Shown here piece after piece: positions 52,247 to 59,970 of a stretch of 64,000 nucleotides of DNA. Location: positions 1,116,001-1,180,000 of the forward strand of contig NZ_CP022823.1 in the NCBI RefSeq assembly GCF_002269255.1, written 5' to 3'. The notes beneath the pieces are model-generated. The model saw only the letters and a program-made list of their open reading frames with translations. It did no database searches and was not told where the DNA came from. The stretch's first letter is position 1. Each line of letters opens with the position of its first letter. The position numbers were made by a program, and so were the translations under genes. The DNA comes from Klebsiella quasivariicola. Lineage in GTDB: Bacteria > Pseudomonadota > Gammaproteobacteria > Enterobacterales > Enterobacteriaceae.

Positions 52247-52431
52247 CCCTCACCCCGACCCTCTCCCCACAGGGGAGAGGGGGAAGGGCAGATCGAGTGC
52301 GAATTCACTGACCGTGCAGAACTGCCCCCTCTCCCCACAGGGGAGAGGGGGAAAGGCAGAGCGAGTGCGAATTCACTGACCGTGCAGAACTGTCCCCTCT
52401 CCCTTTCAGGGAGAGGGCTAGGGTGAGGGTA
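52247..52431. repeat. 68-bp tandem repeat array inside the hyc operon
   Basis: Two 68-base units (52259-52326 and 52327-52394) differ at 3 positions and are followed by a partial third unit from 52395. Each starts with the hairpin CCCTCTCCCC-acag-GGGAGAGGGG. The outer ends, CCCTCACCCCGACCCTCTCC and GGAGAGGGCTAGGGTGAGGG, are inverted repeats of each other, so the whole element can fold as one large hairpin. It lies in the 232-base gap between hycE and hycF. Confidence 0.93.
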
Positions 52432-52459
52432 AAAGGCCGCACACAACCTGGGAGCAACG

Positions 52460-53002
52460 ATGTTTACCTTTATTAAAAAAGTCATTAAGACCGGCACCGC
52501 GACACATTCATACCCGCTGGAGCCGATGCCGGTGGATAAAAATTTCCGCGGCAAGCCGGAGCATACGCCGCAGCAGTGTATCGGCTGCGCGGCCTGCGTG
52601 AACGCCTGTCCGTCGAACGCCCTGACGGTAGAGACCGATCTGGCCACTAACCAGCTGGCGTGGCAGTTCAACCTCGGGCGCTGCATCTTCTGCGGCCGCT
52701 GTGAAGAGGTCTGCCCGACGGCAGCGATTAAGCTGTCGCCGGAGTATGAGCTGGCGGTGTGGAAGAAAGAGGATTTCCTTCAGCAGTCGCGCTTCGCTAT
52801 CTGCCATTGCCGGGAGTGCCAGCGTCCGTTCGCGGTGCAGAAGGAGATCGACTACGCCATCGCGCTGCTCAAGCATAACGGCGATACCCGCGCCGAGCTG
52901 CACCGCGAAAGCTTCGAAACCTGCCCGGAATGCAAGCGCCAGAAATGTCTGGTGCCATCCGATCGTATTGAACTGACCCGCCATATGAGGGAGGCCAGCT
53001 GA
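52460..53002 (+). CDS. hycF: Formate hydrogenlyase Fe-S subunit HycF (NuoI-like)
   Basis: A 180-residue ferredoxin-type subunit. Two [4Fe-4S] motifs are CIGCAACVNACP and CIFCGRCEEVCP; an additional C-terminal CHCRECQRP and CPECKRQKC set resembles the E. coli protein. It passes electrons between HycB and HycG. The stop overlaps the hycG start by one base. It is separated from hycE by the repeat array but has its own good ribosome-binding site. Confidence 0.96.
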   Translation: MFTFIKKVIKTGTATHSYPLEPMPVDKNFRGKPEHTPQQCIGCAACVNACPSNALTVETDLATNQLAWQFNLGRCIFCGRCEEVCPTAAIKLSPEYELAVWKKEDFLQQSRFAICHCRECQRPFAVQKEIDYAIALLKHNGDTRAELHRESFETCPECKRQKCLVPSDRIELTRHMREAS

Positions 53003-53769
53003 TGAGTACTTTACTTGGCCCACGCGATGAAAACGGCATTCCCGTGCCGATGACGGTGGATGAATCCATCGCCAGCATGAAGGCCTCGCTGCTGAAGAAA
53101 ATTAAACGTTCGGCCTACGTCTACCGCGTCGACTGCGGCGGCTGCAACGGCTGTGAAATCGAGATCTTCGCCACCCTTTCGCCGCTGTTCGACGCTGAAC
53201 GCTTTGGTATTAAAGTGGTACCGTCGCCGCGTCATGCCGATATCCTGCTGTTTACCGGCGCGGTAACCCGCGCGATGCGCTCCCCGGCGCTGCGCGCCTG
53301 GCAGTCGGCGCCGGATCCGAAGATCTGTATCTCCTACGGCGCCTGCGGCAACAGCGGCGGTATCTTCCACGATCTGTACTGTGTCTGGGGCGGCACCGAC
53401 AAAATCGTTCCGGTCGACGTCTATATTCCTGGCTGCCCACCGACGCCAGCCGCCACGCTGTACGGCTTCGCCATGGCGCTTGGCCTGCTGGAGCAGAAAA
53501 TTCATGCCCGCCTGCCGGGCGAGCTTGACGAACAGCCAACCGAGCTGCTGCATGCCGATATGGTGCAACCTCTACGGGTACGCATCGATCGCGAAGCGCG
53601 CCGTCTGGCAGGCTATCGCTATGGCCGGCAAATTGCCGATGACTATATGCGCCTGCTCGGTCAGGGCGACAGCCAGGTACTGCGCTGGCTGGAGGCGGAG
53701 AAAGATCCGCGCCTGACCGAGATCGTTACCCATCTCAACCAGGTGGTCGAGGGGGCGCGTATCCGATGA
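53002..53769 (+). CDS. hycG: Hydrogenase 3 small subunit HycG (NuoB-like)
   Basis: A 255-residue small subunit holding the [4Fe-4S] cluster nearest the NiFe site. The cluster ligands are in DCGGCNGCEIEIF, SYGACGNSGG and VYIPGCPPTP, as in NuoB. It pairs with HycE. It overlaps hycF and hycH by 1 and 4 bases. Confidence 0.97.
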   Translation: MSTLLGPRDENGIPVPMTVDESIASMKASLLKKIKRSAYVYRVDCGGCNGCEIEIFATLSPLFDAERFGIKVVPSPRHADILLFTGAVTRAMRSPALRAWQSAPDPKICISYGACGNSGGIFHDLYCVWGGTDKIVPVDVYIPGCPPTPAATLYGFAMALGLLEQKIHARLPGELDEQPTELLHADMVQPLRVRIDREARRLAGYRYGRQIADDYMRLLGQGDSQVLRWLEAEKDPRLTEIVTHLNQVVEGARIR

Positions 53770-54176
53770 GCGAGACGGTGGTGTTCAGTCAGCTGAGCCG
53801 TAAATTTATTGATGAGAACGATGCCACGCCGGATCAGGCGCAGCAGGTGGTCTATTACAGCCTGGCGATTGGCCACCACCTCGGCGTCATCGACTGTCTG
53901 GAGGCGGCGCTAAGCTGCCCATGGGACGCGTATCTGGCATGGATCGCCACCCTTGAGGCCGGAAGCGCCGCACGGCGCAAAATGGAGGGCGTGCCGAAGT
54001 ATGGCGAAATCGTCATCGACAGCAGCCATGTGGCAATGCTGGCCAACGCCTTTGATAAAGCGCAGTCCGCGCAGACCCCGCAGCAGCAGGCGTGGAGCAA
54101 AACAATGCTCAGCATGCTGCATGATATTCACCAGGAGAGCGCCATCTACCTGATGGTGAGGAGATTACGTGACTGA
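53766..54176 (+). CDS. hycH: Formate hydrogenlyase maturation protein HycH
   Basis: A 136-residue protein of the HycH family, needed for hydrogenase 3 maturation in E. coli; its biochemical role is not well defined. Recognisable blocks are VVFSQLSRKFIDENDATPDQ and the C-terminal MLSMLHDIHQESAIYLMVRR. It overlaps hycG and hycI. Confidence 0.94.
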   Translation: MSETVVFSQLSRKFIDENDATPDQAQQVVYYSLAIGHHLGVIDCLEAALSCPWDAYLAWIATLEAGSAARRKMEGVPKYGEIVIDSSHVAMLANAFDKAQSAQTPQQQAWSKTMLSMLHDIHQESAIYLMVRRLRD

Positions 54177-54639
54177 CGTTTTACTCTGTGTCGGCAACAG
54201 TATGATGGGCGACGACGGCGCCGGCCCGCTGCTGGCGGAGATGTGCGCGGCGAACCCGGCCGGCCAGTGGGTGGTCATCGACGGCGGCAGCGCGCCGGAA
54301 AACGACATCGTGGCGATCCGCGAATTACGCCCCGAACGCCTGCTAATTGTCGATGCCACCGATATGGGCCTAAACCCCGGTGACATTCGCGTCATCGATC
54401 CCGATGATATTGCCGAGATGTTTATGATGACCACCCATAACATGCCGCTCAACTATCTGGTCGATCAGCTGAAAGAGGACGTCGGCGAGGTGATCTTCCT
54501 CGGCATTCAGCCGGATATCGTCGGTTTTTATTATCCGATGACCCCGCCGGTGAAAGAGGCCGTGGCCCGGGTGTACCAGCAGCTGGCAGGCTGGCAGGGC
54601 AACGGCGGCTTTGCTCTGCTGGAAGCTGAAGACGACTAA
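54169..54639 (+). CDS. hycI: Hydrogenase 3 maturation endopeptidase HycI
   Basis: A 156-residue nickel-dependent protease that cleaves the C-terminal tail of HycE. Metal-binding Asp16 (GNSMMGDDGAGP), the Asp in IVDATDMGLNPGD and the His in MTTHNMPLNYL match the HybD/HycI family. The matching 32-residue HycE tail is present in this window. Last gene of the hyc operon. Confidence 0.97.
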   Translation: MTDVLLCVGNSMMGDDGAGPLLAEMCAANPAGQWVVIDGGSAPENDIVAIRELRPERLLIVDATDMGLNPGDIRVIDPDDIAEMFMMTTHNMPLNYLVDQLKEDVGEVIFLGIQPDIVGFYYPMTPPVKEAVARVYQQLAGWQGNGGFALLEAEDD

Positions 54640-54944
54640 CCCAGCGGCGAATCAGGCTCCCCGGCGGCGCTCGCCTGGCCGGACGGGAGCCCCGTTCCCG
54701 GCGGCACCAGCTCAAGATTCTCTATCACTAATTTACCGGGCGACACCGAGACTCTGACCTGCGTGCCGACCGGAAATCCCGCCTGCTCCAGCCAGTTGCC
54801 GTTTAAGCTTAATGCCGCGTGGCGGGTGTAGCGCCGCGTCTCTCGCGTTTTGCGGTCCTCATGGCGTTTTCTGATATAGCCCACGGTTAACTGACGACTT
54901 GCCCTGGCAATGCCTCTGGTAGCGGTGGTGTGCTGTGCGGTCAT
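54636..54944 (-). CDS. symE: SymE-family SOS-associated toxin
   Basis: A 102-residue protein related to SymE, a type I toxin of E. coli with an AbrB-like swapped-hairpin fold that affects RNA. The match is in RQLTVGYIRKR and ALSLNGNWLEQAGFPVGTQV, then VRVSVSPGKLVIENLEL. Start ATG 54944 was chosen because the family similarity begins just after; the longer frame includes the promoter. A LexA-type box lies 38 bases upstream, and an antisense SymR RNA would be expected over the start region. The gene is inserted between hycI and ascB, which are adjacent in E. coli, so it is an accessory addition. Confidence 0.8.
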   Translation of the reverse strand: MTAQHTTATRGIARASRQLTVGYIRKRHEDRKTRETRRYTRHAALSLNGNWLEQAGFPVGTQVRVSVSPGKLVIENLELVPPGTGLPSGQASAAGEPDSPLG

Positions 54945-54981
54945 GATGTGCTCCTTGCTGAAGATACCCCGGTGAAAGTAC

Positions 54982-54997
54982 TGGATAAAATACCAGT
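54982..54997. promoter_or_regulatory. LexA (SOS) box upstream of symE
   Basis: CTGGATAAAATACCAG fits CTG-N10-CAG with an AT-rich centre. It lies 38 bases before the symE start, where E. coli symE also has LexA boxes. Confidence 0.7.
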
Positions 54998-55075
54998 CAT
55001 TGTGAGCTGGAGGCAAATCAGAGACTGGAATCAGGCTCGAGAAAAAAGCATGTAATGGATGCAACAGAAAGCAGA

Positions 55076-55108
55076 CGCCCGCCCCCGGTTATCGCGGGGA
55101 ACGGGCGC
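55076..55108 (-). terminator. Possible terminator of ascFB
   Basis: GCGCCCGTTCCCCGCGATAA pairs with the facing CGGGGGCGGGCG on the minus strand shortly after the ascB stop. The T-tract is poor, so termination strength is uncertain. Confidence 0.4.
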
Positions 55109-55124
55109 GCGTGGGCGAGGGCGT

Positions 55125-56549
55125 TTAGTCGAGGTCGGCGCCGTTGCTGGCTATGACTTTCTGGTACCAGAAGAACGACTTTTTACGCTTACGCGCCAGC
55201 GTGCCGTTACCGGCATCGTCGCGATCGACATAGACAAAGCCGTAGCGCTTGCTCATCTCGCCGGTTGACGCTGAGACCAGATCGATACAGCCCCAGCTGG
55301 TGTAGCCCATCACCGGAATGCCGTCGCCGATGGCGTCGCGCATCGCTTTGATGTGTTCGCGCAGGTAGCTGATGCGATAGTCGTCATTGATGTCGCCATT
55401 GGCATCGATCTCATCGCGGGCGCCAAGCCCGTTTTCCACCAGGAACAGTGGTTTCTGATAGCGGTCGTACATCATGTTCATGGTGATGCGCAGGCCGAGC
55501 GGATCGATGCCCCAGCCCCATTCGCTGGCCGGAATGTGCGGGTTCTTCATCGACTTGACGATGTTGGCGGCATTGGTGTTGCTGGCGTTCATCTCCGCTG
55601 ACGCGCAGCGCGAGGCGTAGTAGCTAAAGGAGATGAAGTCGACGGTATTTTTGAGGATCTCGTCATCGCCCGGCTGCGTTGTAATCGTAACCCCTTTTTC
55701 CCGGAACACCCGCGTGGCCCACACCGGATAGGCGCCGCGGGCCTGGACATCGATAAAGAACAGGTTTTCGCGGTCCTTCTCCAGCGCCATCCACACATCT
55801 TCCGGCTTACAGGAGTAAGGATAGAAATTGCCACCCGCCAGCATGCAGCCGACCTGGTTCTGCGGGTTGACCTCATGGGCGATTTTTGTTGCCAGCGCGC
55901 TGGCCACCAGCTCGTGATGCGCGGCCTGATACTTCACCTGCTCCTGATTTTCTCCCTCTTCAAACACCAGACCGGCGCCGGAGTAAGGGCTGTGCAGCAT
56001 AATATTGATTTCATTGAAGGTCAGCCAGTACTTCACCAGCCCGTCAAAGGCCTCAAAGCAGGTGCGGGCGTAGTGGCTGAAAAAATCCACCATTTTGCGG
56101 CTGCGCCAGGAGCCGTACTCCATTACCAGGTGCATCGGCACGTCGAAATGACACAGCGTGACCAGCGGCTCAATGCCGTGCTTTTTGCACTCCTCGAACA
56201 GCGAGCGATAGAAGGCGATGCCCTGCGGGTTCGGCTGCTGCTCGTCGCCGCGCGGGAACAGGCGGCTCCAGGCGATGGAGGTGCGAAAGACGCTGAACCC
56301 CATCTCGGCCATCAGGGCAATATCTTCTTTATAGCGATGGTAGAAATCGATCGCCTCGTGGCTGGGGTAAAATTCGTCTTCGCGAAGCGTAAAGCGCTTC
56401 TCCAGGCCTAATTTTACCGGCAGACGGTGGGCGCCGTGGGGGAGGGTATCCACGGTGGTCAGCCCCTTACCGCCTTCAAGATAAGCGCCTTCAGACTGGT
56501 TGGCGGCCAGTGCACCGCCCCATAAAAATCCCTGTGGGAAACTCGCCAT
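55125..56549 (-). CDS. ascB: 6-phospho-beta-glucosidase AscB (GH1)
   Basis: A 474-residue GH1 enzyme that splits phosphorylated cellobiose-type and aryl-beta-glucosides imported by AscF. The acid/base is Glu180 in YWLTFNEINIM and the nucleophile Glu372 in LFLVENGLGA. The FLWGGALAANQSEGAY start is that of AscB/BglA enzymes. It lies 26 bases after ascF in the same operon, in the genomic order hycI-ascB-ascF-ascG known from E. coli. Unlike the GH1 at 39077 it keeps the standard ENG motif. Confidence 0.96.
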   Translation of the reverse strand: MASFPQGFLWGGALAANQSEGAYLEGGKGLTTVDTLPHGAHRLPVKLGLEKRFTLREDEFYPSHEAIDFYHRYKEDIALMAEMGFSVFRTSIAWSRLFPRGDEQQPNPQGIAFYRSLFEECKKHGIEPLVTLCHFDVPMHLVMEYGSWRSRKMVDFFSHYARTCFEAFDGLVKYWLTFNEINIMLHSPYSGAGLVFEEGENQEQVKYQAAHHELVASALATKIAHEVNPQNQVGCMLAGGNFYPYSCKPEDVWMALEKDRENLFFIDVQARGAYPVWATRVFREKGVTITTQPGDDEILKNTVDFISFSYYASRCASAEMNASNTNAANIVKSMKNPHIPASEWGWGIDPLGLRITMNMMYDRYQKPLFLVENGLGARDEIDANGDINDDYRISYLREHIKAMRDAIGDGIPVMGYTSWGCIDLVSASTGEMSKRYGFVYVDRDDAGNGTLARKRKKSFFWYQKVIASNGADLD

Positions 56550-56575
56550 GCATTACCTCATTATCAATTGTGTGT

Positions 56576-58018
56576 TCAGGCGTGGGATGCCTGGGCCCGG
56601 GCCTGGCGCGCTCTGGCGTCGGCAGCGGCCTGTTCAACGGGAATATCTTCAAAGCCGAGGATCAGCGTCAGGGCAAACGACAGCACCACCGACAGCGCCA
56701 TCACGCCAAATACCCAGACGATAGTCATCGGATTGGCTGGATCGAAAAACTGCACGCTGGTAAACAGCCCTGGCGCCGCCATCGAATGGCTGGCCAGACC
56801 GACGATTCCCGCCACCGCGCCGCAAATAAAGCCGCTGATTAAGCTGGCGACCAGCGGGCGCTTCAGGCGCACCGCCACGCCGTACAGCGCCGGTTCGGAA
56901 ATGCCGGCCAGAATTGCTGATGCGGCGGCGGCCAGCGCCGTCTGGCGTAATTCCGGGTTTTTGGTTTTCCATGCCACCGCCAGCGAAGAGCCGCCGAGCG
57001 ACAGGTTGGCGCCGATCTCCGACGGCATCACCATCCCCTCTTTGCCGGTTTCGGCGATGGTCTGAATGATGGTCGGCGTAAAGACGCGGTGCATGCCGGT
57101 CATCACCAGCAGCGGCCACAGTCCGCCCATGATGGCCACCGACAGCCAGCCGAGATAGCTGTGAACCGTATACACCAGCGCGGAAATGGCGCTGCCGATC
57201 CAGATACCCAGCGGGCCAATCAGCAGGATCGCCAGCGGGGCGGCGATCAGCACGATCAGCATCGGCTTGAGGAAGTTTTTCGTCACCGCCGGCGTAATGC
57301 GATCCACCCAGCGCTCGATATATGACAGGCACCAGGTCATCACCAGGGCCGGGATCACCGTGTAGGTGTATTTCACCGCGGTAACCGGAATAAAGGCGAA
57401 TTCAACATGCTCGCCCTGGGCGGCTTTGGCCATCAATTCGATAAACCCGGGATGCACCAGCACCCCGGCGATGGCGATAGCCAGCGACATATTGGTTTTG
57501 AATTTCACCGCCGCGGAGGCGGCCACCATCAGCGGCAGGAAGAAAAACGCGCCGTCGCCGATAAGCGTCAGGAGGGTCAGTGTCGGTGAGCCTTTCGGCA
57601 ACGCGCCGCTCATCTCGAGGATCATCGCCAGCAGCTTGACCATCGATCCGCCGATAATCGCCGGGATCAGCGGCGACATGGTGCCGATCAGCGCGTCAAG
57701 GATCCCGGCGCCGATGCGTTTCAGGGTCAGTGGCGCTTTGCCCTGCGGCTCAGCCGGGCGCAGGTCGCCGGGCAGCAGATTCACCACCTCGCGATAGGCC
57801 TGGGAGACAGTATTGCCGATGATCACCTGGCACTGGTTATCGCTGCGCACAACGCCGAGCACCCCGGTCAGGCCTTTCAGGGTAGGACTATCGACCTTTT
57901 CGTCGTCTTTAACCACGAAGCGCAGACGGGTCATGCAGTGGGTAACGGCGGCGACGTTATCGACACCGCCGATTGCCGCGATTATCTGTTGCGCCAGGGC
58001 TGCATAATTTTTCGACAT
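56576..58018 (-). CDS. ascF: PTS beta-glucoside-specific IIBC component AscF
   Basis: A 480-residue membrane PTS permease. The IIB domain is N-terminal with phosphocysteine Cys28 in VTHCMTRLRFVV; the IIC domain (about 105-480) has the GGSMVKLLAMILEM, GISEPALYGVAVRLKRP block typical of the glucose-superfamily beta-glucoside permeases. No IIA is fused; the glucose IIA (Crr) is expected to serve it. Divergent from ascG, with an AscG-type operator between. Confidence 0.95.
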   Translation of the reverse strand: MSKNYAALAQQIIAAIGGVDNVAAVTHCMTRLRFVVKDDEKVDSPTLKGLTGVLGVVRSDNQCQVIIGNTVSQAYREVVNLLPGDLRPAEPQGKAPLTLKRIGAGILDALIGTMSPLIPAIIGGSMVKLLAMILEMSGALPKGSPTLTLLTLIGDGAFFFLPLMVAASAAVKFKTNMSLAIAIAGVLVHPGFIELMAKAAQGEHVEFAFIPVTAVKYTYTVIPALVMTWCLSYIERWVDRITPAVTKNFLKPMLIVLIAAPLAILLIGPLGIWIGSAISALVYTVHSYLGWLSVAIMGGLWPLLVMTGMHRVFTPTIIQTIAETGKEGMVMPSEIGANLSLGGSSLAVAWKTKNPELRQTALAAAASAILAGISEPALYGVAVRLKRPLVASLISGFICGAVAGIVGLASHSMAAPGLFTSVQFFDPANPMTIVWVFGVMALSVVLSFALTLILGFEDIPVEQAAADARARQARAQASHA

Positions 58019-58094
58019 CGGATTTTATCCTGTTTATCAATAGGGTACTGATCTGTTACCGCGCCGCATCGCCGGGCGATACCATGTTTATATA

Positions 58095-58108
58095 GGAAAC
58101 CGGTTCCA
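58095..58108. promoter_or_regulatory. AscG operator between ascF and ascG
   Basis: GGAAACCGGTTCCA is a near-perfect palindrome centred on CCGG, matching the AscG site TGAAACCGGTTTCA known from E. coli. It lies 77 bases before the ascF start and 177 before ascG. Confidence 0.8.
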
Positions 58109-58284
58109 CAAAATCATGGTGAGTTTTATTCGATTGCACAAGAAATAAAAAAACAGGATCTCAATTTTGTGATTTTGATCGCTAAGAGCCGCTGTGCGCC
58201 GGATCGCGGTGATAGCAGGGGAGGGCTGTAAAAGCGGGAAACGTGCAGTACACTGCCTGCAACTTTTGCAACAGGAAGAATCAC

Positions 58285-59298
58285 ATGGCAACGATGCTGG
58301 AGGTCGCAAAGCGCGCGGGGGTATCGAAGGCGACCGTTTCGCGGGTGCTGTCGGGCAACGGTTATGTTAGCCAGGAGACCAAAGACCGGGTGTTTAAGGC
58401 GGTGGCGGAGAGCGGCTACCGGCCCAATCTGCTGGCGCGCAACCTGGCGACCAAAACCACGCAAACCCTCGGCCTGGTGGTGACCAATACCCTGTACCAC
58501 GGCGTCTATTTTAGCGAGCTGCTGTATCACGTGGCGCGGATGACGGAGGACAAAGGACGACAGCTGATCCTGGCCGACGGCAAGCACAGCGCGCAAGAGG
58601 AGCGGGAGGCGATCCAGTACCTGTTGGATCTGCGCTGCGATGCGATCATCATCTATCCGCGCTTTCTTACCGTCGATGAGATGGATGAGATCGTTGAGAA
58701 CCACTCGCAGCCGATCATGGTGCTCAACCGCCGCCTGCGCCGCCACGCCAGCCACTGCGTCTGGTCCGATCAAAAAGCCTCGGCGACGCGGGTGGTGGAG
58801 CGGTTGATTGCGCTTGGCCATCGCGATATCGCCTTTATTACCGGCTCTCTTGATTCGCCCACCGGCGTCGAACGTCTTGCCGGCTACAAAGACGCGCTGG
58901 CTGGCCACGGTATCGCCCTGAACGAGGCGCTTATCGCCGAGGGGCGCTGGACGCCGGAAACCGGCGCCGCGGCGGTGGAGAGCCTGCGTCAGCGCGGGGT
59001 TGCCTACAGCGCGCTGGTGGCGAGCAATGACGATATGGCCATCGGGGCGATGAAGCAGCTTCACCAGCTGGGCGTTAAGGTACCGGATCAGGTGTCGGTG
59101 GTGGGGTTTGACGATATTGTACTGGCGCCGTACATGGTGCCGTCGCTCGCCAGTGTCCGGGTACCGGTAACCGAAATGATTAAAGAGAGCATCAATCGGC
59201 TGATATTTATGCTGGATGGTGGGGAATTCAACTTTCAGCAGAGCTTCCCCGGGGCGCTGATTGAACGCGAGTCGCTGGTGGCCGGTCCCTGCGCCTGA
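58285..59298 (+). CDS. ascG: LacI-family repressor AscG
   Basis: A 337-residue LacI-type repressor of the asc beta-glucoside operon. The HTH is MATMLEVAKRAGVSKATVSR followed by VLSGNGYVS and the hinge NLLARNLATK. The start at 58285 follows ACAGGAAGAA; an upstream frame from 58243 is rejected. Length matches E. coli AscG. In E. coli K-12 ascG is interrupted or silenced in some contexts, but here it is intact. Confidence 0.95.
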   Translation: MATMLEVAKRAGVSKATVSRVLSGNGYVSQETKDRVFKAVAESGYRPNLLARNLATKTTQTLGLVVTNTLYHGVYFSELLYHVARMTEDKGRQLILADGKHSAQEEREAIQYLLDLRCDAIIIYPRFLTVDEMDEIVENHSQPIMVLNRRLRRHASHCVWSDQKASATRVVERLIALGHRDIAFITGSLDSPTGVERLAGYKDALAGHGIALNEALIAEGRWTPETGAAAVESLRQRGVAYSALVASNDDMAIGAMKQLHQLGVKVPDQVSVVGFDDIVLAPYMVPSLASVRVPVTEMIKESINRLIFMLDGGEFNFQQSFPGALIERESLVAGPCA

Positions 59299-59306
59299 CG
59301 TCGTCA

Positions 59307-59336
59307 GCTGTCATCGTCACTACTGACGATGACAGC
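59307..59336. promoter_or_regulatory. Probable FhlA upstream activating palindrome before hydN
   Basis: GCTGTCATCGTCA and TGACGATGACAGC form a perfect 13-base inverted repeat around CTAC. It lacks a T-tract, so it is unlikely to be the ascG terminator. It stands 45 bases upstream of the hydN sigma54 promoter and shares GTCATCG with the hypA-hycA palindrome. Confidence 0.65.
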
Positions 59337-59380
59337 AAAGCGCGACTACAATAATGTTTTAAATCAATATATTAAAAACT

Positions 59381-59396
59381 TGGAACGTATTATGCA
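59381..59396 (+). promoter_or_regulatory. sigma54 promoter of hydN-hypF
   Basis: TGGAACGTATTATGCA has GG and GC at the -24/-12 spacing, 39 bases before the hydN start. Confidence 0.8.
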
Positions 59397-59434
59397 TACT
59401 CCGGCGCGTAACCTTCTTACTGCTGGAGAAATGG

Positions 59435-59962
59435 ATGAACCGTTTCATTATCGCCGATGCGAGCAAATGTATCGGCTGTCGCACTTGCGAAGTGGCCTGC
59501 GTGGTATCCCATCAGGAACATCAGGACTGCGCCTCCCTGACGCCCAACACCTTTCTGCCGCGTATTCACGTGATCAAAGGGGTTAATGTCTCGACGGCAA
59601 CCGCCTGCCGTCAGTGTGAAGACGCCCCTTGCGCCAACGTCTGCCCAAACGGCGCCATCAGCCGTGATAAAGGCTTTGTTCATGTGATGCAGGAGCGCTG
59701 CATCGGCTGCAAAACCTGCGTCGTCGCCTGCCCGTACGGGGCGATGGAGGTAGTGGTGCGCCCGGTGATCCGCCATAGCGGCGCCGGACTGAACGTCGTG
59801 GCGGAAAAAGCCGAAGCCAACAAGTGCGATCTCTGCTTCCACCGCGAGAGCGGCCCGGCCTGCATGGAAGTCTGCCCGACGCACGCCCTGGTGTGCGTTG
59901 ACCGTAACAAACTCGAGCAGATGAATATCGAGAAACGTCGTCGTACGGCGCTGGCCTGGTAA
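59435..59962 (+). CDS. hydN: Electron transport protein HydN (4Fe-4S)
   Basis: A 175-residue ferredoxin-type protein linked to formate dehydrogenase H activity. Four cysteine clusters are visible: CIGCRTCEVACVV, CRQCEDAPCANVCP, CIGCKTCVVACP and CDLCFHRESGPACMEVCP. It is closely related to HycB and is co-transcribed with hypF (8 bases apart) from a sigma54 promoter. Confidence 0.96.
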   Translation: MNRFIIADASKCIGCRTCEVACVVSHQEHQDCASLTPNTFLPRIHVIKGVNVSTATACRQCEDAPCANVCPNGAISRDKGFVHVMQERCIGCKTCVVACPYGAMEVVVRPVIRHSGAGLNVVAEKAEANKCDLCFHRESGPACMEVCPTHALVCVDRNKLEQMNIEKRRRTALAW

Positions 59963-59970
59963 CACCGGGT

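Noticed and set aside
52247..52431. CRISPR array
   Set aside because: Units are 68 bp and nearly identical throughout with no variable spacers, and no cas genes are present.
52460..52686. Possible gene spanning the repeat array on the minus strand (51448-52686)
   Set aside because: It runs antisense through hycE and the repeats and has no domain; the repeats merely happen to be open in that frame.
58168..58183. CRP-like TGTGATTTTGATCGCT upstream of ascG
   Set aside because: Only the left half fits; the right half TCGCT is poor, so I do not list it as a site.
59307..59336. Terminator of ascG
   Set aside because: Strong stem but no following T-tract, and its core recurs as an inverted repeat near other sigma54 promoters; listed as a probable enhancer instead.
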